This document shows positions 1 through 7,027 of a stretch of 13,633 nucleotides of DNA, piece after piece (position 1 is the first letter of the stretch; the number at the start of each line of letters is the position of its first letter). The notes beneath the pieces are model-generated. The model was not told where the DNA came from and searched no databases. It was given only the letters and a program-made list of their open reading frames with translations. The stretch lies in contig CAZPUJ010000435.1 in the NCBI GenBank assembly GCA_964589725.1, positions 1 through 13,633 on the forward strand, given 5' to 3'. Origin of the DNA: CAYSHJ01 sp964589725 (GTDB taxonomy: Bacteria > Planctomycetota > Planctomycetia > Planctomycetales > Planctomycetaceae). Position numbers and translations under genes: made by a program.

Positions 1-948
1 TTCATCGCGGACTCCAGCCATGCCGCCGCCGTGGCAGAAAACTTCGCCGCGATTGACCAAGCTCGAGAATCGCTCGACATCACCTACCAGCACTTCAACG
101 TGGACTTGATCAACAAATGCACTCGAGCCTTGGAGCAGATCCGCACGCCCTATGTGGTTTTCTGCGCGGACGACGATTTCTTGTTTCCCGCTGCTGTCGA
201 GCGTTGCGTCAGATTCTTGGAGACTCAGCCGGGCTACTCAGTGGCTCAGGGCATTATGGCCGTCATGAACTGTAAGAGACCCGGCGCCCCCTATCACGCG
301 AGCGCCGGTTTCTCAATCTCCGATGACCGCGCGCTCGTACGCTGTAGCAAGATGGCGTCGTTGTGGTTCTCGACTTTCTATGGCGTGTATCGCACCGAAA
401 CTTTGCTCGAGAACTTTCAAATCACCGCTGCGAATTTGGACTGCCTACGCTCGTACTTCATTCCTGAAATGTTGATGTCACAACTCAGCGTGCTCAAGGG
501 TCGGGTTCGGGTCTTTCCGGAGATTTACTATCTGCTCGAGGCCCATGACGCCAATCTGGGATCGTCGCCGAAAGTCACCGAGCCCAAGGACGCCGAGGAA
601 CTTTACCTTCAATTCCGCACATGCCTGTCCAGCCAGTTCGAGCAAACTGGGATCAGCCGGGCAAGTGCCGAGAGACTGGTCGACAAATGGTATGGCTTCA
701 TGCTCGATTTCGGAGCGGCGAAATCACGAAACAAGACCCTCTCGATGCCTCGTGTTCGACGATCTCTCAAACGCATTTGGCGAAAGATTCTGAACCTGTT
801 CATCACCGATGGCATCATCTATCGACGCCCCGTTCGCCCTTCCGATTTACGGGGACAAGAAGACATTTGGAATGCAGCACGGCACCTGATGGCCACGTAT
901 CCCAATGGGCTTCCTGCCAGCATGGAAGCGAAACGGTACGCGGCTTGA
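1..948 (+). CDS. Glycosyltransferase, GT-A fold, TIGR00180-like (5' end missing)
   Basis: The reading frame is open from base 1, so the first part of the gene lies outside the window; 315 codons are visible before TGA. An internal GTG at 31 could be mistaken for the start, but the residues before it (FIADSSHAAA) already look like the first conserved strand of this family. The visible core has an acidic stretch CADDDF at residues 55-60 of the fragment, preceded by the strand TPYVVF. This is the usual nucleotide-sugar and metal-binding DXD region of GT-A enzymes. From memory, the pattern of an early IADSS, then a DDDF followed by P and a helix, fits the TIGR00180 family of cytoplasmic sugar transferases. 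Donor and acceptor cannot be told. It converges on the sulfotransferase at 1086 across a 137-bp gap, and its place beside other glycan genes suggests a surface-polysaccharide role. Family assignment is fairly sure; the exact function is unknown. Confidence 0.75.
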   Translation, partial: FIADSSHAAAVAENFAAIDQARESLDITYQHFNVDLINKCTRALEQIRTPYVVFCADDDFLFPAAVERCVRFLETQPGYSVAQGIMAVMNCKRPGAPYHASAGFSISDDRALVRCSKMASLWFSTFYGVYRTETLLENFQITAANLDCLRSYFIPEMLMSQLSVLKGRVRVFPEIYYLLEAHDANLGSSPKVTEPKDAEELYLQFRTCLSSQFEQTGISRASAERLVDKWYGFMLDFGAAKSRNKTLSMPRVRRSLKRIWRKILNLFITDGIIYRRPVRPSDLRGQEDIWNAARHLMATYPNGLPASMEAKRYAA

Positions 949-1085
949 AGCGGCACCGATCGAGAAGGCTCCGCTCTTCACGCTGCCAGCCGATTCGCTG
1001 CCCTGATACAGCGTGATCTTGGAGGCGTTCGCAACGAACAAGCAATTGCGGGGCTCAATGTTGCTGGCTTCGGGCAGCGAGTTGA
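949..1085. other. Convergent intergenic region
   Basis: There are 137 bases between the convergent GT and sulfotransferase genes. The only structure I see is the small stem GTTCG-CAA-CGAAC (1027-1039), with no T-tract. A short minus-strand frame crosses it (VANASKITLYQGSES), but I cannot link it to a family. Confidence 0.4.
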
Positions 1086-1928
1086 TTAGCCGGCTTTTCT
1101 GCGCTGCCGAATGCCAAGTCGGTGCGTGATCCAGCGGAGTGGCTTACGACGCAATTCCCATTTGAAGCGCCGAGTCACTTCAAAGCTCGGAACCGAGCGG
1201 GGTTCACACTCAGTGACGCCGCCTGGGAGCTCGAGTCGTTCCGTGTAGCCATTCTCACGATTGAATTCAGCAAATTCGGTCTCTAACCACTCCAAGTCTT
1301 CCGGCGGAATCACGTCCGGCGGGATCGAGTCTTGTCGCGGCCGGAGCGACGACAGCAAGCCCTGCCCGCAGGACTCACGAAATGTCAGATTGCCGTGGCG
1401 CATGTCGTTGACCTCGCATCGCGGCTTGGGCCAGGTGATCATGGACTTACTCCACGGAAGTCCAAGTTCCTTGCAAGCCCGTTGCAATGTCGGCACCGGC
1501 TCGGTGACGAAGCTTTCATAGCGGATCATCGGCCAGTCATTACGCCGGAACAATTCCCAATCCTCTTTGAACCGGCGCAGCCGCATTCGGAGTGGTGGGT
1601 CTTCGGCGGTGTTGCCGTTCTTCCCATAAGGTTTTTGACACAGCGACGCCCACACCTGCCGCACATCGCGCACCACCAATGCCGGCCGAATCTGCCAGCC
1701 ATCCTCGCGAAAGTGAGCCATCAATTCGCTGAGCCGAAAGCAGCCGATTGTCGTCTTGTACCAAGTCGCATAGGGCTGAAAGGGGAGCGCTGGCAAGAGG
1801 TCATTGTCTGCGTCAAGGTGTCCATTCAATTCGGGATGTTGCAAGAAGCACCACGAAATCAGAGTTGATCCGCTGCTTTGCGTGCCGCCACACAGATAAA
1901 GCTCGCGGGACAGGTTCACTGCGCTCAT
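1086..1928 (-). CDS. Sulfotransferase (PAPS-dependent family)
   Basis: The 280-residue protein has the two landmarks of the sulfotransferase family. A 5'-phosphosulfate loop lies near the N-terminus (GGTQSSGSTLI, residues 14-24), replacing the more usual PRSGTT form. A 3'-phosphate-binding segment, VVRDVRQVWAS, lies at residues 85-95. Further on, MIRYESFVTEP followed by an amphipathic helix and LGLPW is also typical. Such enzymes move sulfate from PAPS to a hydroxyl or amine, here plausibly on a sugar; the acceptor is an inference from the neighbours. I chose the ATG at 1928 because GGGGGGAG lies 8 bases upstream. An in-frame TTG at 1961 would add 11 residues but falls inside the end of an insertion sequence. 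The gene is transcribed away from the GT2 operon, with IS debris in the divergent intergenic region, so its original promoter may have been displaced. It has no signal peptide or membrane segment. Confidence 0.8.
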   Translation of the reverse strand: MSAVNLSRELYLCGGTQSSGSTLISWCFLQHPELNGHLDADNDLLPALPFQPYATWYKTTIGCFRLSELMAHFREDGWQIRPALVVRDVRQVWASLCQKPYGKNGNTAEDPPLRMRLRRFKEDWELFRRNDWPMIRYESFVTEPVPTLQRACKELGLPWSKSMITWPKPRCEVNDMRHGNLTFRESCGQGLLSSLRPRQDSIPPDVIPPEDLEWLETEFAEFNRENGYTERLELPGGVTECEPRSVPSFEVTRRFKWELRRKPLRWITHRLGIRQRRKAG

Positions 1929-1936
1929 CCCTGAAT

Positions 1937-1944
1937 CTCCCCCC
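1937..1944 (-). promoter_or_regulatory. Ribosome binding site of the sulfotransferase
   Basis: On the minus strand this reads GGGGGGAG. Its GGAG core ends 8 bases before the ATG at 1928, ideal spacing. It decides the start in favour of 1928 over the upstream TTG at 1961, and it lies only a few bases outside the inferred IS end at 1947. Confidence 0.7.
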
Positions 1945-1992
1945 AGTGAGGTGGACCCCAAGAGTTGGACAGCGGGAGACTTGCTTTAAAAC

Positions 1993-2060
1993 AACCCGAA
2001 GCGTCAGCGAGGGCGTCGAGGAATTGAGCGTGAATGCGTCTCTCGCTTACGCTTCGGGTT
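1993..2060. repeat. Palindromic intergenic repeat, copy 1 (TRSVSEG type)
   Basis: The left arm 1993-2011 (AACCCGAAGCGTCAGCGAG) pairs with the right arm 2042-2060 at 18 of 19 positions, around a 30-base loop. A second copy at 8575-8642 has almost identical arms and an unrelated loop. Translated in one frame, the arms give TRSVSEG and SLAYASG, a peptide signature I remember from many planctomycete intergenic regions and over-extended gene models. This copy is nested inside the IS3 remnant, so it arrived after the IS or was carried in by it. Confidence 0.85.
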
Positions 2061-2066
2061 AGTTTT

Positions 2067-2120
2067 GTTAGAGGCTGTAAGAGAGAGTCAGCCGACGTGG
2101 TTTCGACCGTTGCCTCTAAC
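2067..2120. repeat. Inverted repeat at the end of the transposase fragment
   Basis: GTTAGAGGC at 2067-2075 is repeated exactly in inverted orientation as GCCTCTAAC at 2112-2120, with 36 bases between. The right arm contains the transposase TAG stop codon. It could be the edge of a small inserted unit, or a hairpin in the IS 3' region. No T-tract follows, so I do not call it a terminator. Confidence 0.45.
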
Positions 2121-2244
2121 CACCGTGTGTTGTCCGGAGGCTCGCGGTGAAGACTTCGTGCGGTGTCCGGTAGTCGAGGACTTGGTGGATGTGGTGGTGA
2201 TGGTAGAAGTGGAGGTACTGTTGCAGTGATCGGTTCCCGATTCG
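2116..2244 (-). pseudogene. C-terminal fragment of an integrase-core (IS3-like) transposase
   Basis: Forty-two codons and a TAG stop remain. The readable part runs LQQYLHFYHHHHIHQ, then VLDYRTPHEVF, ending in TTHGG. This matches the well-known end of rve/IS3 transposases, where a W/L-x-x-Y-N-xx-RPH-QALGYRTPAEVF pattern closes the catalytic domain. The catalytic DDE residues would lie upstream and are missing: on the minus strand the frame meets a TGA just before 2280 and resembles nothing beyond about 2244. It is therefore a dead fragment. It lies between the divergent sulfotransferase and GT2 genes. Confidence 0.7.
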
Positions 2245-2289
2245 TGATCCTTGAGGCTGTTCGTGAAAACTCCGCTTGAGTCAAATTCC

Positions 2290-2340
2290 CGAGACTCGCT
2301 AGAACCCCCCGCCTGGATGGATTCAGGGGTGGAAGTCTCG
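2290..2340. repeat. Imperfect hairpin upstream of the GT2 glycosyltransferase
   Basis: CGAGACT at 2290-2296 pairs perfectly with AGTCTCG at 2334-2340. Inside it, a CCCC run pairs with GGGG, and CCTGGAT pairs with ATTCAGG with one wobble. It ends 22 bases before the ATG at 2363, so it would lie in the leader of the operon if transcription starts upstream. It could be a leader structure, a terminator relic of the insertion sequence, or a further small repeat. I cannot tell which. Confidence 0.4.
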
Positions 2341-2362
2341 CATACGGCAGGATGCCTACTTC

Positions 2363-3601
2363 ATGGTCAAACTTGCTCATCCTCATCATGAGCGAGTCCG
2401 TCATGTCGGCGGACCGGATTTTCATCGCACGGCCACCGCGCCGGACGATGAGCTGGAACTGTCGATCGTCATTCCGTGCCTGAATGAGCACGAGACCATC
2501 GGAACCTGCGTGTGCAAGGCCGTATTTGCGATGCAGTCAGCAAAGATCGATGGCGAAGTGATCGTGGCCGACAACGGTAGCACCGACGGCAGTCAGGCGA
2601 TTGCCCGGCGCTCAGGAGCACGGGTTGTCGCGGTGACGGAGCGCGGGTACGGTAGCGCGCTGCAGGGCGGGATTCAAGCTGCGCACGGCCGCTATGTCCT
2701 CATGGGCGACGCCGACGACAGCTACGATTTTTGTGACGCTCCGAAGTTTGTAGACAAGTTGCGGACGGGCTGCGATCTGGTGCAGGGTTGCCGGCTTCCC
2801 TCGGGCGGAGGAGTAGTGAAACCAGGTGCGATGCCGTGGCTTCACCGCTGGATCGGGAATCCCGGGCTGACCTTTTTGTCGCAACTGATGTTCGCGGCGC
2901 CCGTGCATGATATCTACTGCGGGATGCGAGCGTTTACAAAGTCTTGTTACGAGCAGTTGGAATTGCGTTCGCCGGGGATGGAATTCGCGACCGAGATGAT
3001 CATCAAGGCATCGCTATTCCGTGCTGATTTTCAAGAAGTGCCGATCACGTTGTGGCCCGATGGACGCATGAGCCGCCGGCCTCATTTGCGGACGTTTCGC
3101 GATGGTTGGCGGACGCTACGGCTGTTTCTGGTCTATTCCCCCAAGTGGCTGTTTCTTTATCCGGGCTTGGCCCTGATTCTGCTGGCGCTGACCGGATATG
3201 GGATCGCGCTGCCGGGACTACGATTAGCAGGAGTTGCTTTCGGTGCGCACACATTGCTCGTGGCCAGCATGTTGCTGCTGTTGGGATTTCAATGCATCTG
3301 TTTCGCGATCGTCACCACCGCCTATTCGATCAGCCATCGTTACCTCCCGGAATCAGCTCACACCAAACGATTTTTCAAGCTGTTTACGTTGGAACGAGGC
3401 CTTTTGGCGGGCGTCGCCAATATGGTCGTAGGCCTCGGGCTGATCGGATTCGCCACGGCGGAATGGGCCTTCGCGGGGTTCGGCGCACTGGACTATGCCC
3501 ATACGATGCGGCTGGTGGTCCCTGGGGTGACGGCGCTAACATTAGGAGCATCCGCAATCTTCTGCAGTTTTTTGTGCAGTGTTGTCGGAGCCCGGGAGTA
3601 A
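2363..3601 (+). CDS. GT2 glycosyltransferase, polyprenyl/dolichyl-phosphate sugar synthase type, with membrane domain
   Basis: The 412-residue protein starts with a GT2 catalytic domain: IVIPCLNE (35-42), the nucleotide-binding DNGSTDGS (70-77), and the metal-binding acidic cluster GDADDSYDF (115-123). CGMRAF (186-191) and the acceptor-side segment RRPHLRTFRDGWRTL (238-252) follow. After residue 260 come about four hydrophobic segments, roughly 262-283, 290-318, 350-370 and 383-405. This layout fits the DPM/DPG-synthase-like group, which transfers a sugar from a nucleotide donor onto a polyprenyl phosphate at the inner membrane face. The real sugar is unknown. The ATG at 2363 has an AGGA-like site about 10 bases upstream. 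The first 30 residues are not conserved-looking, so the native start could have differed before the IS material arrived. It is the first gene of a + strand run; the next methyltransferase begins 5 bases after its stop, so the two are probably co-transcribed. Confidence 0.85.
   Translation: MVKLAHPHHERVRHVGGPDFHRTATAPDDELELSIVIPCLNEHETIGTCVCKAVFAMQSAKIDGEVIVADNGSTDGSQAIARRSGARVVAVTERGYGSALQGGIQAAHGRYVLMGDADDSYDFCDAPKFVDKLRTGCDLVQGCRLPSGGGVVKPGAMPWLHRWIGNPGLTFLSQLMFAAPVHDIYCGMRAFTKSCYEQLELRSPGMEFATEMIIKASLFRADFQEVPITLWPDGRMSRRPHLRTFRDGWRTLRLFLVYSPKWLFLYPGLALILLALTGYGIALPGLRLAGVAFGAHTLLVASMLLLLGFQCICFAIVTTAYSISHRYLPESAHTKRFFKLFTLERGLLAGVANMVVGLGLIGFATAEWAFAGFGALDYAHTMRLVVPGVTALTLGASAIFCSFLCSVVGARE
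3594..3598 (+). promoter_or_regulatory. Ribosome binding site of the first methyltransferase
   Basis: GGGAG lies in the last codons of the GT2 gene, 8 bases before the ATG at 3607. It supports a start at 3607 and not any of the in-frame positions further upstream, where the frame overlaps the GT2 gene. It also implies translational coupling. Confidence 0.7.
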
Positions 3602-3606
3602 GCAAC

Positions 3607-4371
3607 ATGTCCGTGCTGCCCATCACTTCATTAAATCGTCCGAATGAATGGCGACACGTCGGTGCTGAGTCGAATCTCGAGCGCACTGCTCGGCCAGTAA
3701 TCATTCGGACTTGCGAACCGCTGCCCTGTTGCGATGAGGTCTGGGAGGCCGCGTACCTACGGTTCGAGACGCCACGTGAAGAGATCAATAAATTCAAAAC
3801 TCGGTTGCGAAAACTAGGTTGCCGGGACTGGCCACGCGACGCTGAAATCGTGGAAATCTTCTGCGGGCGGGGACACGGTTTGACAGCGCTGTCTGAGCTG
3901 GGTTTCGACCGGCTGGAGGGGTGCGACCTCTCCCAGCGATTGCTCGAACAATGCGAATTTCCTGCCAGGCTCTACGTGGCTGACTGCCGCCGTCTTCCCT
4001 TCGAAGATGCCAGTCGCGACATCATCATCGTCCAAGGGGGCTTGCATCATCTGCCCGATCTGCGGTCCGACCTACCGCTGGTCTTGGCGGAAGTCCGGCG
4101 CGTGTTGCGGCCCGAGGGGCGCTTCGTCGTCGTGGAACCGTGGATGACTCCATTCCTCGCATGCGTGCATTTCGCCTCGCGGCAAACCATCGTCCGGAGA
4201 ATGTTTTCAAGACTGGACGCCTTACAGACTATGATTGAACGTGAGATGACGACCTACGACGCTTGGCTGCGTTCTCCGAAGGAAATTCTCACGTCGTTGA
4301 CGACGAATTTCTCAGTAGTCTGTTGCATGCCGGCGTTGGGAAAGATCGTATTTGTTGGCCGGCAGAAATAG
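3607..4371 (+). CDS. Class I SAM-dependent methyltransferase (type 11 fold)
   Basis: The 254-residue protein has the Rossmann-fold methyltransferase motifs in order. Motif I is EIFCGRGHG at 83-91, a variant in which cysteine replaces the first glycine of the usual E/DxGxGxG. The acidic ribose-binding residue is in GCDLS (105-109), and the adenine-side aspartate is in DCRRLPF (126-132). QGGLHHL follows at 143-149, and the strand LRPEGRFVVVEP at 167-178. These fit the Methyltransf_11 group, which methylates small molecules, sugars or lipids. The 75 residues before motif I are less typical and may shape the acceptor site. The start is set by a GGGAG site and by the 5-base gap to the GT2 stop. 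The same frame stays open far upstream inside the GT2 gene, but that part is only a shadow. The target is probably the glycan or its lipid carrier, judged only from context. Confidence 0.85.
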   Translation: MSVLPITSLNRPNEWRHVGAESNLERTARPVIIRTCEPLPCCDEVWEAAYLRFETPREEINKFKTRLRKLGCRDWPRDAEIVEIFCGRGHGLTALSELGFDRLEGCDLSQRLLEQCEFPARLYVADCRRLPFEDASRDIIIVQGGLHHLPDLRSDLPLVLAEVRRVLRPEGRFVVVEPWMTPFLACVHFASRQTIVRRMFSRLDALQTMIEREMTTYDAWLRSPKEILTSLTTNFSVVCCMPALGKIVFVGRQK

Positions 4372-4477
4372 CGTGGAATTTCCTGACAAAACCTGATGGC
4401 ACACGTGCCGACCGATTTTTCCGTCATGTGGCTGTGGTGAATTTTCGATCGCGTTCCCTGCGCCGAGTCAGGTTTCC

Positions 4478-5128
4478 ATGTCGACTCTATTGCCTCTCTT
4501 GGGCCGACTTCACGGACGCACGGTTCATACACGTCGCGTTCGCATCCTGGCGGGCTGGTTCGTCCGCATGATTCCCGCAGGGCATCGCGTACTGGACGTG
4601 GGTTGCGGGGATGGGTTGATCGACGCGTTAATTATCGCTCAGCGCCCGGACCTGGAGATCCGCGGCGCGGACGTTCTCGAACGTCCTCAGTCACACATTC
4701 CGGTGCATCGGTTCGACGGCAAACAACTTCCCTTTGGCGACCGGAGCTTCGATACGGTCATCGTTTGCGATGTCCTGCATCACACCGATTCTCCCCTCGA
4801 GAGCCTACGCGAGATCGCGCGTGTTGCCAGGTCCAATGTGTTGATCAAGGACCACCTCGCGCAGGGGTTGCTCTCACGGCCGACGTTACGGTTCATGGAC
4901 CTTGTCGGCAATGCACCACATGGAGTAGTGCTGCCCTATAACTACCTGTCGCTCCAGACCTGGCGGGATTGCTTTGCCGAGTGTGGCTTGAACGTCGAGG
5001 AACTGCACACCGAACTTGGTCTGTATCCCCGGTGGGCCAACTGGGTGTTCGGTCGGGGATTGCATCTTGTAGCCCGGTTGTCACGCGGCGAACAACGCTC
5101 GACCCAGGCCACGGTTGTCGCCAGATGA
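4478..5128 (+). CDS. Class I SAM-dependent methyltransferase, second copy type
   Basis: The 216-residue protein has a canonical motif I, VLDVGCGDG, at 38-46. GADVLER (63-69) carries the ribose-binding aspartate, and RFDGKQLPF (78-86) and VIVCDVLHH (94-102) follow. The C-terminal half, with YNYLSLQTW and a second amphipathic region, probably covers the substrate pocket. It is shorter than the preceding methyltransferase and differs from it in sequence, so the two are not a recent duplication and may modify different positions. The ATG at 4478 has only a weak AGG about 7 bases upstream. The 106 bases between the two methyltransferases hold no gene I can support; GGCAC/GTGCC forms a small palindrome there. 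Its stop lies 25 bases before the next gene's likely start, suggesting one transcript. O-methylation of a sugar or lipid is an inference. Confidence 0.85.
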   Translation: MSTLLPLLGRLHGRTVHTRRVRILAGWFVRMIPAGHRVLDVGCGDGLIDALIIAQRPDLEIRGADVLERPQSHIPVHRFDGKQLPFGDRSFDTVIVCDVLHHTDSPLESLREIARVARSNVLIKDHLAQGLLSRPTLRFMDLVGNAPHGVVLPYNYLSLQTWRDCFAECGLNVEELHTELGLYPRWANWVFGRGLHLVARLSRGEQRSTQATVVAR

Positions 5129-5142
5129 TCCAGGTCTCGAAT

Positions 5143-5147
5143 GGGAA
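5143..5147 (+). promoter_or_regulatory. Ribosome binding site of the GT-C-like gene
   Basis: GGGAA lies 6 bases before the ATG at 5154. It favours that start over an in-frame TTG at 5115, which would overlap the preceding methyltransferase by 14 bases and has no better site. Confidence 0.5.
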
Positions 5148-5153
5148 TTGGTG

Positions 5154-6866
5154 ATGCCACGGCCCAGCCGATTGCCGATGTGGATGGCCGTTCTGGCCTG
5201 GATCGTCATCGGATGTGGCTTGCCAGCGCTCGCGGGTTGGCTGTACGGGGTGCGCGACCCGCAGGCCCATCTGGTTGGGGACGAACACTGTTTCTTGTTA
5301 CAGGCAGATACCTTTGCATCCGGCAGGCTGACCAACCCGACGCCGCGACATTTTCAATTCTTCGAGTCTCCGCATGTGTTGCTGACGCCCAGCTATCAAG
5401 CCAAGTATCCGCCCGGCCAAGGCGTGTGTCTGGCGATCGGCCAGCGCTATCTCGGCCATCCCATTTGCGGAGTCTGGCTCAGTTGCGGTCTCTTCGCCGG
5501 AGCATTGTATTGGATGTTGTGCGCCTGGCTGCCGCGGAATTGGGCGCTGATCGGTACGCTGCATGGCGTGGGGGTGTTGGGAGTGACGACCTATTGGGCC
5601 CAGTCCTATTGGGGCGGCATGGTTTCCGCAACGGGCGGGGCACTTGTTCTGGGCGGAACATGCTGGACATTGCGGCGCTGGCGTCCCAGTCACGGATTTT
5701 GGACCGGCTTGGGTACCGTCCTCCTCGCCTGCTCCCGGCCCTTCGAGGGAAGCGTGATCTGCCTAGCGTGCGCAACGGCGCTGGTAGGGTGGCTCTGGTC
5801 CGGCTCGATGCGCGACCGACTCTGGAAACTGCTGGGGTGGTGTGGCCCCTTTGCGCTGGTCGTTGCCGCCGGGGTCGGCGCGCTGGGCACTTATAACCAC
5901 GCGGTGACGGGCAGTTGGAAGACGATGCCGTACGGAGTTTATCACCGGCAATACTTCACCTGCGGCCTCTTTCGCTGGGAATCGTTGCATCAAATCCCCG
6001 AGAGGCAGCTCACGACGCGTGTACGCGACTATTTCGATGTCGTCGCGAGTCCGGGACAGCCTGGAGGACCGCGTACAGGTCTCGCCCCGGTGTTGGAATC
6101 GGCATTCGGAGCCGTGTTGAAATTGCCGGGCCAGTTCTTCTTCCATTTACGGTTTCTGGCGCGATCGCAACCGTTTTTCTCTCCGCGTCGGCTTCTCGAA
6201 TACGTGCTGATCGGAACGTATTTGATTTCTTTGGTTCAGTCACTCCGCACGACCCGGCACTGGGGCCGGCTGCGAGCCGCGCATGGACTCTTGATTTGCA
6301 GCGCATTGGCCGGTGCTACGGTCTGGTGGAAATTGCTGCATTACCGCGCGCCGTTTGTTTGTCTCTATTATTTTCTGGCGACAGACCTCTTACGGCGTCT
6401 GGCACTGTTGTGCCATCGATCGTGGGGGACGCGGCCAATTCGGCTCCGTCGAATGTCCGTCGGTTTCGGCTTCACGCTGGTCGGCATCATTCCAATCACG
6501 TGGATGATCTGGGGAACAGATCTCCCGGGACCGGAAAGTCTCTCTGGCGCAAGCCGGTCCTCGGCGCTTGATCCAGGTCGCTGGTTGACCCGCTCTCAAC
6601 TGCTGCAGCGGCTCGCTGCCGGTCCACAACCGGCGCTGGCGTTTGTTTCTTATAGCGATGAGGTCTCAACGCATGCGGAGTGGGTCTACAACTTGTCTCA
6701 TCTCGCTCAGCAACGCGTGCTCCTCGCCCATGACATGGGGCCGCTGCAAAACCGGCAGTTAATCGCAGACTTTCCGAACCGCGAACTGTGGCAGGTCATG
6801 GTGACGCCAGCGGGAGCCGAGTTGCAGCCTTACAAAGACGTGAGCGACGACAATCCGCTGCCGTGA
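5154..6866 (+). CDS. Multi-spanning membrane protein, probable GT-C-fold glycosyltransferase
   Basis: The 570-residue protein opens with a membrane helix (about 9-31), followed by an external loop with GDEHCFLLQADTFASGRLTN at 42-61. An acidic pair directly after the first helix is the hallmark of GT-C enzymes that use lipid-phosphate sugars. The loop continues with YQAKYPPGQG at 81-90. Many hydrophobic segments follow, with SYWGG (151-155) and ACSRPFEG (192-199) as notable polar motifs, then WKLLHYRAPF near the last helices. The C-terminal 100 residues after the last helix are soluble-looking. I do not recognise a named family with certainty; it resembles a group of planctomycete hypothetical membrane proteins. 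If it is GT-C, the preceding GT2 enzyme could make its lipid-linked donor, which fits their shared run. Other possibilities are a flippase-like or polymerase-like protein, but the early DE loop argues for GT-C. Confidence 0.65.
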   Translation: MPRPSRLPMWMAVLAWIVIGCGLPALAGWLYGVRDPQAHLVGDEHCFLLQADTFASGRLTNPTPRHFQFFESPHVLLTPSYQAKYPPGQGVCLAIGQRYLGHPICGVWLSCGLFAGALYWMLCAWLPRNWALIGTLHGVGVLGVTTYWAQSYWGGMVSATGGALVLGGTCWTLRRWRPSHGFWTGLGTVLLACSRPFEGSVICLACATALVGWLWSGSMRDRLWKLLGWCGPFALVVAAGVGALGTYNHAVTGSWKTMPYGVYHRQYFTCGLFRWESLHQIPERQLTTRVRDYFDVVASPGQPGGPRTGLAPVLESAFGAVLKLPGQFFFHLRFLARSQPFFSPRRLLEYVLIGTYLISLVQSLRTTRHWGRLRAAHGLLICSALAGATVWWKLLHYRAPFVCLYYFLATDLLRRLALLCHRSWGTRPIRLRRMSVGFGFTLVGIIPITWMIWGTDLPGPESLSGASRSSALDPGRWLTRSQLLQRLAAGPQPALAFVSYSDEVSTHAEWVYNLSHLAQQRVLLAHDMGPLQNRQLIADFPNRELWQVMVTPAGAELQPYKDVSDDNPLP

Positions 6867-7027
6867 TCAGCTCCTTCGAGAAATCACATTGCCGTAGGCG
6901 GGACTGGAACCCACGCTCATCACCATCTTTACCTGTCGATGCGATTTCACTTAAAAGCCCACGTCTCGACCGCCACCTGGTTGCTGCTGCTGGACCGGGC
7001 GATGTCTGTCGAAGTAGGAACGCAGGG
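6867..7027. other. Intergenic spacer before the MBOAT gene
   Basis: There are 161 bases between the GT-C-like gene and the O-acyltransferase. The acyltransferase frame stays open back to 6788, but the composition and residues there are unlike a protein. I see no convincing hairpin, promoter or repeat. AGGAA at 7016-7020 serves as the ribosome binding site, 7 bases before the ATG at 7028. Confidence 0.5.

Larger units (their letters stand above)
1947..2280 (-). mobile_element. Remnant of an IS3-type insertion sequence (transposase 3' end plus terminal repeat)
   Basis: The stretch begins at 1947 with TGAGGTGGACCCCAAGAGTT and continues GGACAGC. It starts with TGA like many IS3-family ends, and I remember closely similar TGA-GTGGACCCC-AA-AGTTGGACA termini in this family. 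About 140 bp inward lies the stop codon of a transposase C-terminus on the minus strand, the expected orientation for a right end. The matching left end and the rest of the transposase are absent, and I cannot place the inner break exactly; homology is visible only to about 2244. The distance from stop codon to IS end is unusually long because a palindromic repeat (1993-2060) and a second inverted repeat (2067-2120) sit between them. No target-site duplication can be tested with only one end present. Confidence 0.6.

Noticed and set aside
847..1085. Short minus-strand frame containing VANASKITLYQGSES
   Set aside because: It runs into the coding strand of the first glycosyltransferase, has only a TTG start, and matches nothing I can name. 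It could be a relic, but the evidence is too thin.
1925..2491. A 188-codon open frame on the minus strand across the intergenic region
   Set aside because: It crosses the IS end, the palindrome and the 5' part of the GT2 gene in a frame unrelated to the transposase fragment, and shows no family features.
3052..3606. N-terminal extension of the first methyltransferase by 185 codons
   Set aside because: It overlaps the membrane part of the GT2 gene in another frame; a good ribosome binding site and the methyltransferase-like sequence begin only at 3607.
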